Part shown: piece after piece, positions 1 through 9,305 of the stretch | Position numbering within the stretch: position 1 is the stretch's first letter | Layout: each line of letters begins with the position of its first letter | Assembly: GCA_012729575.1 (NCBI GenBank) | Contig: JAAYCW010000176.1 | Span: 1 to 39,831, forward strand | From: Actinomycetota bacterium | GTDB lineage: Bacteria > Actinomycetota > Thermoleophilia > RBG-16-64-13 | Direction of reading: 5' to 3' | DNA length: 39,831 bases | Translations under genes and position numbers: made by a program | The notes under the pieces: model-generated | Seen by the model: the letters and a program-made list of their open reading frames with translations, nothing else | What the model was told of the DNA's origin: nothing | Database searches by the model: none

Positions 1-126
1 CACTAGCGACAGGGTGAGTGTATCCTCCTGCTAACGAAATCAACGTCGCTCCCGATATAGGGATGGTGGGACGGGGGCTGTCCCGTGACAGACCGAGTCG
101 ACAGACCGGGGGAAGAGACAGGGCTG

Positions 127-894
127 GTGCGCACTTTCGTCATCTCCGACGCCCACGGGCATCCCGCACTGATCGAGCATGCCTTGGAGCACGGTGGATT
201 CGAACCGGGCCTCGATCGTTTCGTGTACGCCGGCGACCTGCTCGACCGGGGGCCCGATGCCGGTGGCTGCATAGCACTGGTGGAGCAATACGCGACAGAG
301 GTCCTTATCGGCAACCACGATCTAGCCGCGCTGTTCGGCTTCTTCATCTTCCCGCAGAACGCAGACAGCTCCGGCTACAAGGGGTTCCTCAGGCAGAAGG
401 TGCTTGCCCCGCAGTCTGCGAATGCGTGGAAGATGGCGGCCTGTGTCGACAGCGTTCTCATCACTCACGCCGGTCTCTCGGTGGAGTATGGCCGGTTCTT
501 CCGCGGGGATTGCGGGTGCGATCCCGTCCGGTTGGCCGATCACCTGAATGAGGAGTTCCGTTGTCTGGTGCAGCAAGAATCGTGGCCGGGCGATTGGGAA
601 GATCACCATCTATTGGGCGAACACGGTCCGTTCTGGTTCAGACCTTGGCCACTGTCGCATCTGCTTCCTCTGACCGACTGCGTCCAGGTGGCGGGTCACA
701 CGCCGCCGCTCACATATATCGAGATACCAGGGTTTCACATGATCGACCCCGGTGTCGCCGCCGGCATGGAAGACCCTCGACACTTCCGGTATGCGGTCAT
801 AGAGGGGGGAAAGGTCCGGGTGGAAGAGGGGACGGGCGCGTCGGCCGGCACCGCCGTCGGCTCTGAGGAGCCGGCTCCCGCCGTTCGGGATTGA
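127..894 (+). CDS. Calcineurin-like metallophosphoesterase (Ser/Thr phosphatase-like)
   Basis: Motifs ISDAHGH, GDLLDRGP, GNHD and GHTPP in order. The ORF opens at 85 (GTG); GTG 127 is an equally plausible start with a purine-rich stretch upstream. Confidence 0.85.
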   Translation: MRTFVISDAHGHPALIEHALEHGGFEPGLDRFVYAGDLLDRGPDAGGCIALVEQYATEVLIGNHDLAALFGFFIFPQNADSSGYKGFLRQKVLAPQSANAWKMAACVDSVLITHAGLSVEYGRFFRGDCGCDPVRLADHLNEEFRCLVQQESWPGDWEDHHLLGEHGPFWFRPWPLSHLLPLTDCVQVAGHTPPLTYIEIPGFHMIDPGVAAGMEDPRHFRYAVIEGGKVRVEEGTGASAGTAVGSEEPAPAVRD

Positions 895-945
895 GCAGCC
901 GGAGGAGTGGATCTGCCGTCCGGCCCGGCTGCTAGCATTGTATGC

Positions 946-2484
946 ATGGCGATACCAGGCATCTCAAAATCACGCTTCACCGACTACATGGAGTGCCCAA
1001 AGCTCGGCTACATGTCGTGTCACCGGGAGCGATTCAGGCAACTCGCCGACCCGCTTGATTGGATGGCCCTTCATCTGATCGGGGAGGGTAACCGGGTGGG
1101 ACGACTGGCCAGAGAGCGTTTCCCGGGGGGGCGGCTCGTGGAGCATATCTACGACCTGGGCAGGGCGCGTGTGGAGACGGCGGAGGCGATGGCCGACGAG
1201 AGGGTCGGCTACGTGTTTGAAGGCGCTTTCGCCTGCAACGGACTCCTCTGCCGGGTGGACGTGCTTCGCAAGCGAGGCGGGCGGGAAGTGGATCTCATCG
1301 AGGTGAAGGCTGCCAACGCCGTCAAGCCCGACCATATTGGGGACGTGGCCTTCCAGGTGGGTGTCCTCGAGGGTGCCGGATGGTCGGTGCACACGGCGGG
1401 CCTCATGCACTTGAACCCCGACTATGTCCTTCCGGATGCCGCCGGGGAAGCCGATGGGAGAAGGCGGCGCGGTGGTTCGTTGAGCTATGATCTCCAGTCT
1501 CTGTTCGTGGTCGAAGACATCACAGAGGAGGTCGGTCGATGGCGGTCGGAGCGGCTGGGAGCTCTGCTGGAGTCCATGCGCGCCGATCTTGCCCGGACGG
1601 AACCGCCTTGTGTCCCGCTGCGCAACTCCTGCAGGGGGTGCCCTTACTACCGCAGGGTATGCTCGGTGGGCGCGCCCCATCACCCGGTCTGTGAGCTGGT
1701 GGGCATCCGGTCGGAGCTGATTGCGGCTCTGCACGACACAGGCATCGAGGACCTGCGGGACGTGCCCGACGATTTCCCGGGGCTGGGGGATAGGCAGCGA
1801 TTGGCTCTCCAGGCGGCACGGACCGGGTCCATAGCTTTCGACCGGGAGGGGATCCGCGACCTGTCGAGTGAGGTCGTCTATCCGGTGTGGTTCGTGGATT
1901 TTGAGACCTATATGCCCGGCCTGCCGGTGCATCAGGGTATGCGGCCCTGGCAGCAGATCCCTTTCCAGTGGTCGCTGCATGTCCTTGATGAAGGCGGGTC
2001 TCTCCGGCACGAGGAGTTCCTGCGTGTGGATGGCGCCGATCCCCGGCGGGCATTTGCGGAGACCTTGACCGGCGCTATCGGGAACGTGGGGTATGTCGTT
2101 GTGTACAGCAAGGGCATGGAGTCGACTCGGCTGCGGGAACTGGCCCGTGATTTTCCCGATCTGAGCGATGGACTGCTGGCCATCGATTCGCGGATAGTCG
2201 ATCTGCTACCCATCGTGCGAGGTTCGTGTTACCACTTGGACTTCCATGGCAGCTTCTCACTAAAAGTGGTCACGCCGGTCTTAGCTCCTCATGTGAGCTA
2301 TACGGATCTCGGACTCAAAGCCGGCACGGAAGCGATGGAGGCCTACGAGCGCATCATCAGCCCCTCCACTCCGGATGCCGACAAAGTGCAACTGCGGGCA
2401 CAACTGCTCGAGTACTGCGGACTTGACACCCTGGCCTTGGTGGAGGTGTTCAGGCGTCTGTTGGAGGAGATGGAGACGGGATGA
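946..2484 (+). CDS. DUF2779-type protein: Cas4-like PD-(D/E)XK domain with Fe-S cysteines plus DEDD-type exonuclease-like domain
   Basis: N-terminal SRFTDYMECPKLGY, then EVDLIEVKAAN (D..ExK), CRGCPYYRRVC, then VWFVDFETY (DxE) and YCGLDTLALVEVFRR at the C-terminus. ATG 946 chosen over GTG 907. Confidence 0.8.
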   Translation: MAIPGISKSRFTDYMECPKLGYMSCHRERFRQLADPLDWMALHLIGEGNRVGRLARERFPGGRLVEHIYDLGRARVETAEAMADERVGYVFEGAFACNGLLCRVDVLRKRGGREVDLIEVKAANAVKPDHIGDVAFQVGVLEGAGWSVHTAGLMHLNPDYVLPDAAGEADGRRRRGGSLSYDLQSLFVVEDITEEVGRWRSERLGALLESMRADLARTEPPCVPLRNSCRGCPYYRRVCSVGAPHHPVCELVGIRSELIAALHDTGIEDLRDVPDDFPGLGDRQRLALQAARTGSIAFDREGIRDLSSEVVYPVWFVDFETYMPGLPVHQGMRPWQQIPFQWSLHVLDEGGSLRHEEFLRVDGADPRRAFAETLTGAIGNVGYVVVYSKGMESTRLRELARDFPDLSDGLLAIDSRIVDLLPIVRGSCYHLDFHGSFSLKVVTPVLAPHVSYTDLGLKAGTEAMEAYERIISPSTPDADKVQLRAQLLEYCGLDTLALVEVFRRLLEEMETG

Positions 2485-2523
2485 TGCCGTCTGTTAAGGT
2501 TGCCCCGGCCCCGGAGGTACGCG

Positions 2524-3939
2524 GTGCTTGAGGTTCTGGCCATATGCGCGATCGTTCTCTTGGCGGCCACTGTGATCCTGCTGGTCGCGTTGCTGCTGCG
2601 CGACAAACGGGTTTCTTTGGGCGCCGCGCTTCGTGATCTCGAACGCGGACAAGAGCGCGCGCAAGGACTTCTTCGGGAAGAGATGGACCGCAGCCGGGAG
2701 GAGGTGGCCAGAACCAGCCGGGAGGTCCGCGCAGAGCTGGCCGCATCGGTGAGGGACTGGGGAGACTCGGCGGTCAACAGTGTCGGCCTCTTGGGGGCGC
2801 AGCAGAAGAGTCAACTCGATACCTTCGTTGAGCAGCTGGTGACCCTTACCACGAGCAACGAACGGCGCATGCACGAGCTGCGCCAGACCGTGGACGGACG
2901 GCTGCGTCAGTTGCAGGACGACAATGCCGTCAAGCTTGAACAGATGCGCCAGACCGTGGACGAACGCCTCACCGCGACTTTGGAGAAGCGTCTGGGAGAG
3001 TCGTTCAGACAGGTGAGCGAGCGGCTGGAGGCGGTGCATCAGGGCTTGGGGGAGATGAAGACCCTGGCCGATGGTGTGGGCGACCTGAAGAAGGTTCTCT
3101 CGAACGTGAAGGCGCGGGGGACTTGGGGAGAGGTGCAGTTGAGCATGTTGCTCGAGCAGGTGCTGGCCCCCGATCAGTATGAGGCGAACGTTGCCTGTAA
3201 GGCCGGCAGTGCCGAACGTGTGGAGTACGCGATCCGGCTGCCTGGCCACGAGAACGCAGTTGGGGCGCCGGTGTGGCTTCCGATAGACGCGAAATTCCCC
3301 GTGGAGGACTACCAGAGGATGCTCGAGGCTGATGGACGGGGCGATCTCGCGGGTGTGGAGCGGGCTCAGCGAGGGTTGGAAAGCCGGGTCAAGCACGAGG
3401 CCAAAGAGATCCAGAGCAAGTACTTGGATCCGCCTCGCACCACCGATTTTGGGATCATGTTCATGCCCACCGAGGGTCTGTATGCCGAGGTACTGCGGCA
3501 TCCGGGTTTGGCAGATGCCTTGCAGCGCGACTGCAGGGTCATCGTGGCAGGTCCTACCACGCTGGCGGCATTGCTGAACAGCCTGCAGATGGGTTTCCGC
3601 ACGCTGGCCATCGAGAAGCGATCCAGCGAGGTCTGGCAGCTTCTAGGCGCCGTGAAGACACAGTTCGGGCAGTTCGGCGGCCTCTTGGAGAAGGTGCAGA
3701 AGAAACTGGACCAAGCCTCCAGCACCATCGAGGATGCCGCACGCAAGAGCCGGACCATCGAGCGCAGGCTCAAGGATGTGGGAGAGGTTTCGGGGGACGG
3801 TGACGAGATGCCTGGAGCGGCTGACGGCAGTGCTGAGCGAGTGGGGTGGGCTGTCGATAGACCGGGCACCACAGGTACGGGGATCAGTGAAACCAGTGGC
3901 AGCAGGGACGATGCCGGTCAGATCCCCAGCTCCTGGTAG
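2524..3939 (+). CDS. rmuC: DNA recombination protein RmuC
   Basis: N-terminal TM segment, long coiled coil, RmuC core (GTWGEVQL, LPIDAKFPVEDYQRM, IMFMPTEGLYAEVL, VAGPTTLAALLNSLQMGFRTLAIEKRSSEVWQLLGAVKTQF). GGAGGT lies 5 nt before GTG 2524; the ORF is open from TTG 2500. Confidence 0.92.
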   Translation: MLEVLAICAIVLLAATVILLVALLLRDKRVSLGAALRDLERGQERAQGLLREEMDRSREEVARTSREVRAELAASVRDWGDSAVNSVGLLGAQQKSQLDTFVEQLVTLTTSNERRMHELRQTVDGRLRQLQDDNAVKLEQMRQTVDERLTATLEKRLGESFRQVSERLEAVHQGLGEMKTLADGVGDLKKVLSNVKARGTWGEVQLSMLLEQVLAPDQYEANVACKAGSAERVEYAIRLPGHENAVGAPVWLPIDAKFPVEDYQRMLEADGRGDLAGVERAQRGLESRVKHEAKEIQSKYLDPPRTTDFGIMFMPTEGLYAEVLRHPGLADALQRDCRVIVAGPTTLAALLNSLQMGFRTLAIEKRSSEVWQLLGAVKTQFGQFGGLLEKVQKKLDQASSTIEDAARKSRTIERRLKDVGEVSGDGDEMPGAADGSAERVGWAVDRPGTTGTGISETSGSRDDAGQIPSSW

Positions 3940-4814
3940 ACGCTACGCACTAACTCGGTGCCGTACTTCTCTTCCAGGCGTTTCACGACGAAGTGGCCGC
4001 GTGCCACGTCCTGGAAGTGGTCCATGAATAGGAAGTTGATGGTGCCGCCGGTCAAGGCTCCGACCACGGGGATCAGGCGGACGGCTGCCTGTTCGGAGAC
4101 CACCACGCCGAATCGCGAGGCGATCTGGGCGAGCAGCCGTACAAGAGCCGGTGCCCCTCGCTCGGTTAGGCCTTTCCTTGCGATGTGGTTGGCGGCTTCG
4201 GAGACGTACTTGGAGAGCGCTCCCCGAACCATCCAGTAGCCGGTCTCGGAGGCATCGTCGGCCCGGTTGCCTCCTCCAAGTGCGAAGACCTCCAAACAGG
4301 ACAACTGCACCTCAAGTAGAGAGACATCGTGGCCCTCCGCGCGGGCGATATCGGCTATCGACCGGAGCATGATGCAGGTGGAGATGGGTAGTTCCAGCGG
4401 CAAGGCGGCAACGCCGGCGGCGCCGCCGGCCGCCCCCGTCCCGGCAACAAGGGCCTTGTGCAGCAGGTTGTGGGACCGACAGACCTTCGGGTGGCGCCCC
4501 ATGGTCTTGATGGAGTACTCCAAGCCCTTGAAGAGAGCTGTTTCGGTGGCCAGAGCGATCGTCTCCTGCCACCGGGCGGGTAGCATCCTCAGGCCGCTCT
4601 CCAGCGGCCGACCTACCGTGTCGGAGATACGGGCGGTGAGGCCGGGATGCTCAAGGAACCTCTTAGCCCGGCGTAAGGCCTCCACGTCCTCGGCGCTCAT
4701 CACGATGGACTCCAGGACCTCAGAGAGCGGGATTGCTTCATACATCTCGTCGTACGCGTCGTCTTGTGCTTCGTCGTGCAGGTTGTCGCGCATGTTGTCT
4801 GGAATCTCTGGCAT
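3918..4814 (-). CDS. EcsC family protein
   Basis: Translation MPEIPDNMRDNLHDEAQ...GAAGGAAGVAALPLELPISTCIMLRSIADIARAEGHD...LIPVVGALTGGTINFLFMDHFQDVARGHFVVKRLEEKYG is EcsC-like. ATG 4814 overlaps the upstream stop as TAATG. Confidence 0.82.
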   Translation of the reverse strand: MPEIPDNMRDNLHDEAQDDAYDEMYEAIPLSEVLESIVMSAEDVEALRRAKRFLEHPGLTARISDTVGRPLESGLRMLPARWQETIALATETALFKGLEYSIKTMGRHPKVCRSHNLLHKALVAGTGAAGGAAGVAALPLELPISTCIMLRSIADIARAEGHDVSLLEVQLSCLEVFALGGGNRADDASETGYWMVRGALSKYVSEAANHIARKGLTERGAPALVRLLAQIASRFGVVVSEQAAVRLIPVVGALTGGTINFLFMDHFQDVARGHFVVKRLEEKYGTELVRSVYQELGI

Positions 4815-5386
4815 TAACCGGGTCCTTCCGCATTTCCACGTCGTCTTCGTTCCCGCCGCCACCACAGCCACCACATCCCGAAGAGCAGTAGCGCGAGTAC
4901 GAAGACCACTAAGATGGGGACAAGGATAGCCACCGCAGTCAGTGTAATGGCGCCGGTGTCCTCGACAGCGCTCACCAACGGCGCCCCCACGCCTCCGGTG
5001 GAAGCGTTGACTACCGTTCGGGTGGTGGCTTTGGCCACATGGGTGCCGCCGGCGAACACCACGCCTATGAGAACCAGCAGCCAGGGGCTGATGTCGGAGC
5101 CGCTTCCCGAGGCGGCGACGGCCACTACGCCACCGGCGGCCGGTCGGATCACCGACTGGACTATGTCGTTTGCGTGGTCGACCGCAGGGACCTTGTCGGC
5201 CACGATCTCCACGACGAGCAACACCACTACGATGGCGATGATCCACCAGGAACCGAGAATGTCGAGAGGTTCGCGCAGGGAGAGCCAACCGAAACGCTCG
5301 GCGAGCGCGACGGCAAGAAGGGGGATGTATGCGTTGAGCCCGGCCGGGATGGAAAGGCCCAGCGCAGTCAGGATATCCAAGGTCAC
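4814..5386 (-). CDS. DUF4126-family integral membrane protein
   Basis: MTLDILTALGLSIPAGLNAYIPLLAVALAERFGW...VPAVDHANDIVQSVIRPAAGGVVAVA is characteristic of DUF4126; several hydrophobic segments. Confidence 0.75.
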   Translation of the reverse strand: MTLDILTALGLSIPAGLNAYIPLLAVALAERFGWLSLREPLDILGSWWIIAIVVVLLVVEIVADKVPAVDHANDIVQSVIRPAAGGVVAVAASGSGSDISPWLLVLIGVVFAGGTHVAKATTRTVVNASTGGVGAPLVSAVEDTGAITLTAVAILVPILVVFVLALLLFGMWWLWWRRERRRRGNAEGPG

Positions 5387-5527
5387 CTCCCCGGTGGCAT
5401 CGTCGCTGGCAGGATAGCATGGGGTCGCGTCGGCCCACTGTCACGGGAGCATGGGGTAACATGTGTCGGCCGACCGACGGCTGTGGTCGAGGAGACGCTA
5501 CCAATACCAGGACGAGGTGCCATCGAT

Positions 5528-6958
5528 ATGACCGCCGAGGACCATACAGAGCGGTTGCGCCGACTGAAGAGCCAGGCTCGTTTCGAGGGTGGGCCGGAAC
5601 AGATCGTCGCCCGTCGTAGGCGGGGCGCAGGGAGTGCGCGGGAACGAGTTGTGCGTTTGTTGGACTCGCACAGCTTCGTTGAGTTGGATGTGTTCATCAA
5701 GGGTGCCGTCACCGGTCATGGCAAGATCGATGGTCGGGACGTCTACGTGTTCTCAGAGGATGCAGAGACGTTGCCGGGAGCGGCAGGGGAGATGTTCGTG
5801 CGCAAGATGGCCAAGATCGTGGACCTGGCCATGAAGAACGGCGCGCCTCTGGTGGGACTGTACGACAGTGGCCGGGCTCGGGGAGGGGCCGGCGCCGGCT
5901 CATCCGCCGCCCGGGCGGATCTGTACTTCCGCAACGTCATGGCTTCAGGACTCATACCGCAGATAGCCGCCGTCATGGGACCCTGCACGGGGTCGGCGGC
6001 ATATTCTCCGGCCTTGGCCGACTTCACCATCATGGTCAAGGGCGCCGGCCAGGTCTTCTTGAGCGATCCGGCTCTGGAGGAAGGGGGAGGAGATGCCGAA
6101 GCCGGTCTGGAGCAGCTGGGAGGCGCGCGGACGCACAGTGAAAGGAGTGGGTTGGCTCATCTGGCGGCCGACGACGAGACCGACTGCTTGGACATGATCC
6201 GTCGGCTCCTTTCCTATCTGCCCCAGAACAACCTCGAGGATCCACCCCGGACCGACCTCTTCGACCCGGCCGACCGCACGGATGAGGAACTGGAGAGACT
6301 CAGCGCCGCCGACGTGGACGCGTCACACGATGTGCGCGCGGTATTGGAACGTGTTCTGGACGAGGGCGAATTTCTCGAGCTCGTGCCCGAGTGGGCCAAG
6401 AACGTGGTCATCGGGTTTGCCCGGCTGGGAGGGAGGCCGCTGGGCGTTGTCGCCAACCAGCGTGGCTACCTCGACGGGAGGCTGGATGTCGACGGGGCCG
6501 CGAAGGCCGCTCGTTTCGTCCGTTTCTGCGACGCCTTCAATCTCCCGCTTCTGACCCTCGTGGATACGCCCGGCTTTGCGGCTGGGAAGGAGCAGGAACA
6601 TGCCGGGATCGTCCGGGAGGCCAGCAAGCTGGTCTACGCGTTCTGCGAAGCCACGGTACCCAAGCTGACCCTAGTCATCGGACGGGCCTACGGTGAGGGC
6701 TTCGACGCGATGTGTTCCAAGTACGCCCGTGCCGACTTCAACTTCGCCTGGCCGGCGGCCGAGATCGGAGCCGGCGCTCCCCAGGGGATTCTTGACCGCC
6801 AAGATTCCCGTTCACCCTTTGAAGCCGCTCTCAGCGGGCACCTAGACGATGTGATCGAACCTGCCGAGACCCGGCCGCGGTTGATAGCTGCGTTGGGGGC
6901 ATGTGCGTCCAAACGTGAGGGCCGACCGCCGAAGAAGCACGGCAACATCCCTCTGTAG
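5528..6958 (+). CDS. Acyl-CoA carboxylase/transcarboxylase carboxyltransferase subunit (PccB/12S-like), divergent
   Basis: SARERVVRLLDSHSFVELD, MGPCTGSAAYSP, ELVPEWAKNVVIGFARLGGRPLGVVANQ, ARFVRFCDAFNLPLLTLVDTPGF. ATG 5528 chosen; the upstream extension to 5039 is antisense to the DUF4126 gene. Confidence 0.88.
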   Translation: MTAEDHTERLRRLKSQARFEGGPEQIVARRRRGAGSARERVVRLLDSHSFVELDVFIKGAVTGHGKIDGRDVYVFSEDAETLPGAAGEMFVRKMAKIVDLAMKNGAPLVGLYDSGRARGGAGAGSSAARADLYFRNVMASGLIPQIAAVMGPCTGSAAYSPALADFTIMVKGAGQVFLSDPALEEGGGDAEAGLEQLGGARTHSERSGLAHLAADDETDCLDMIRRLLSYLPQNNLEDPPRTDLFDPADRTDEELERLSAADVDASHDVRAVLERVLDEGEFLELVPEWAKNVVIGFARLGGRPLGVVANQRGYLDGRLDVDGAAKAARFVRFCDAFNLPLLTLVDTPGFAAGKEQEHAGIVREASKLVYAFCEATVPKLTLVIGRAYGEGFDAMCSKYARADFNFAWPAAEIGAGAPQGILDRQDSRSPFEAALSGHLDDVIEPAETRPRLIAALGACASKREGRPPKKHGNIPL

Positions 6959-6987
6959 TAGAACTCAACACCGGGAGGCCCGCCTCA

Positions 6988-8598
6988 ATGCCGACCTCTA
7001 GTCACCCTGTTCATATAACTGATCTGGTGATGCGCGACGCTCACCAGTCGCTGCTGGCTACGCGCATGCGGACGGAAGACATGCTGCCCGTAACTGAGAA
7101 GCTCAACCAAGCGGGCTACTGGTCTCTGGAGATGTGGGGCGGCGCCACCTTTGATTCGATGATGCGTTTCCTCAACGAAGACCCGTGGGAGCGGGTCCGG
7201 GCGCTCAAAGGCGCTTTGCCCGACACCCGGCTGCAAATGCTCCTCCGGGGTCAGAATGTCGTTGGTTACCGCAACTACGCTGACGACGTTCTGCGGGAGT
7301 TCATCCGGTTGGCGGGGCAGGCGGGCATCGATGTGTTCCGTGTGTTCGATGCGTTGAATGATCCCCGCAACATGGCTGTGGCGATCGCGGCCGTCAGGGA
7401 GAACGGTAAGTGGGCCGAGGGGACCATCAGTTACACCAAGAGTCCCGTCCATGACGTGCCGTCCTTTCTGGCTTATGCCGGCGAGTTGGTGCAGATGGGC
7501 GCTGAGAGTATCTGCATAAAGGATATGGCCGGTCTGCTGGACCCCAACGACGCCTATGAATTGGTGAGCGCGCTCAAGTCGGCGTATCCAGAGGTGCTGG
7601 TGCACATGCACTCGCATTACACATCGGGCATGGCCTCAATGGCCTATCTGAAGGCGGTGGAGGCGGGAGCGGACATCCTCGACTGCGCCATCTCGTCAAT
7701 GTCTATGGGGACGTCGCACCCGCCGACGGAATCGATGGTGGCCGCTTTGGCCGGGACGGAACGAGCTACGGGGATGGACCTCGCTGTGCTGGAGGAGGTC
7801 TCCGAGTACTTCCGGACCGTCCGGAAGAAATATGTTGCTTACGAGAGCGCCTTCACCGCGGTCGATCCCGCTGTTCTCCTATGGCAGATCCCGGGAGGGA
7901 TGATCTCCAACCTTTCGTCGCAACTGAAGGAGCAGGGGCATCTGGAGCTGATGCCTGAAGTGTTGGCCGAAGTGCCTCGGGTGAGGCGGGAACTGGGGTA
8001 TCCGCCGCTGGTGACTCCTACCTCTCAGATCGTGGGCACGCAGGCGACGCTCAACGTGGTGATGGGGCGCTACAAGATGATAACCAAGGAGACAAAGGCA
8101 TACGTACAGGGGTTGTACGGCCGTGCGCCGGGGCCCATCGATCCCGAGGTCCAGAGACTCTGTATCGGTGACGAGACTCCCATAACGACGCGTCCTGCCG
8201 ACTCGCTCGACCCGGAACTCCCGAAGCGTCGGGCCGAGTTGGAGGAATTGGGCATCGCCTTCAGCGAGGAGGATCTGATCTCGTACGCGTTGTTCCCCCA
8301 GGTAGCTCTGGAGTTCTTCGCCCGGCGGGACCGTGCGGAACGGCCGCGAGAGGAGTTGGCGGCTCTGGCGGCGACGGTGGCCGATCTCCTGGGCGTCCGG
8401 GAGGAGGCATGCCCGGCTCCCCAAGCGGTAGCGGCCGCGCAGGCAGAGGTGGCCCAGCCGGCGGCCGCGCAGACCGGCGGTGCGGAATCGCCGGAGTCGA
8501 AGGCCGGCGCCTATGTGTACGCTGCGCCCGGGTCGGCTTGGGCTGCCGCCGGGCGCCAAGACCAGATGGCCGGCCGCCCCGTCTCGTGGAGGTATTGA
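6988..8598 (+). CDS. Transcarboxylase 5S / oxaloacetate decarboxylase alpha-like carboxyltransferase (pyruvate-carboxylase CT domain)
   Basis: ITDLVMRDAHQSLLATRMRTEDMLP, MWGGATFDSMMRFLNEDPWERVR, VFRVFDALND, ICIKDMAGLL, HMHSHYTSGMA. Ends in an Ala-rich tail without a biotinyl domain. Confidence 0.92.
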   Translation: MPTSSHPVHITDLVMRDAHQSLLATRMRTEDMLPVTEKLNQAGYWSLEMWGGATFDSMMRFLNEDPWERVRALKGALPDTRLQMLLRGQNVVGYRNYADDVLREFIRLAGQAGIDVFRVFDALNDPRNMAVAIAAVRENGKWAEGTISYTKSPVHDVPSFLAYAGELVQMGAESICIKDMAGLLDPNDAYELVSALKSAYPEVLVHMHSHYTSGMASMAYLKAVEAGADILDCAISSMSMGTSHPPTESMVAALAGTERATGMDLAVLEEVSEYFRTVRKKYVAYESAFTAVDPAVLLWQIPGGMISNLSSQLKEQGHLELMPEVLAEVPRVRRELGYPPLVTPTSQIVGTQATLNVVMGRYKMITKETKAYVQGLYGRAPGPIDPEVQRLCIGDETPITTRPADSLDPELPKRRAELEELGIAFSEEDLISYALFPQVALEFFARRDRAERPREELAALAATVADLLGVREEACPAPQAVAAAQAEVAQPAAAQTGGAESPESKAGAYVYAAPGSAWAAAGRQDQMAGRPVSWRY

Positions 8599-8599
8599 C

Positions 8600-9217
8600 G
8601 TGAGATTCAAGATCCACCTCGACGGTGTGGAGCATGAGGTCGAGGCCACTGCCGACGGGAAGCTCGTGCTGGACGGTGAGAAGCTGCAGGTGAAGGTCAC
8701 ATATCCGTCGGACGATCGGCGCGCGGTGCAGGTGGGTGACAAGATCTACGACGTCCGCGTGGTGGAGAACTGTGCCGACACCGGTATCGTGATGCTGGAG
8801 GTGGCGGGGGAGCGTGTCCCAATGACGGTGACCGACGTGGCGAAGGCCGCGCCGCCTGTGCTGGGTGCGATTCCCGGCGGGGCGGTTCCGGTTGGAGCAT
8901 CGGGGGGCGCCGCCGCTGCGGGAGCGGCTTCTCCGGTGAGCGTCCCGGGATCGAGCGATGGAGGCGGTAGAGGAGAAGGCTCGTCCGGAGCGGTGGAGGA
9001 CGTCAAGGACGGCATCTGGGCTCCGGTTCCCGGCAAGATAGTCGAGGTGTTCGTCAAGGCCGGCGACGTGGTTGAGGAGGGAACCGCTCTGCTGGTTCTG
9101 GAGGCCATGAAGATGGAGAACGAACTACACGCGTCCCATGGAGCGACCGTAGCGGCGGTGCTGGTTAGGAAGGGTGATCAGGCCGAGAAGGGTCAGTTGC
9201 TGGTGGCCTTTTCCTGA
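8600..9217 (+). CDS. Biotin carboxyl carrier protein (1.3S-like)
   Basis: Biotinylation motif EAMKMEN in IWAPVPGKIVEVFVKAGDVVEEGTALLVLEAMKMENEL. Low-complexity Ala/Gly/Ser linker. GTG 8600 is immediately after the previous stop. Confidence 0.9.
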   Translation: MRFKIHLDGVEHEVEATADGKLVLDGEKLQVKVTYPSDDRRAVQVGDKIYDVRVVENCADTGIVMLEVAGERVPMTVTDVAKAAPPVLGAIPGGAVPVGASGGAAAAGAASPVSVPGSSDGGGRGEGSSGAVEDVKDGIWAPVPGKIVEVFVKAGDVVEEGTALLVLEAMKMENELHASHGATVAAVLVRKGDQAEKGQLLVAFS

Positions 9218-9305
9218 AACGGCCTGCCGGGAACTGATGAAGTTCTGGCGCCGGGGCGCCGAGCCGGTTGGGGCGGGCGCCGGCACGTCGGCCGCGTTAT
9301 GCCCG

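Noticed and set aside
196-206. GGATTCGAACC, reverse complement of a tRNA T-arm-like GGTTCGAATCC
   Set aside because: Lies within the phosphoesterase reading frame (GGFEPG); no CCA end or flanking cloverleaf seen on the minus strand.
970-2010. Minus-strand ORF (346 aa) opposite the DUF2779 gene
   Set aside because: Antisense, low-complexity composition and no recognisable motif, while the plus strand has nuclease motifs.
4815-5504. N-terminal part of the 528-aa ORF 3918..5504 as an EcsC fusion
   Set aside because: Region is Arg/Gly/His-rich and lies over the DUF4126 gene in another frame; EcsC similarity starts only at ATG 4814.
5039-5527. N-terminal extension of the carboxyltransferase ORF
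   Set aside because: Antisense to DUF4126 and without carboxyltransferase similarity before 5528.
5865-5945. Possible compensating frameshifts explaining the odd DSGRARGGAGAG segment of the carboxyltransferase
   Set aside because: Segment length matches the family residue-for-residue and flanking motifs stay in frame, so substitution rather than indels is simpler.
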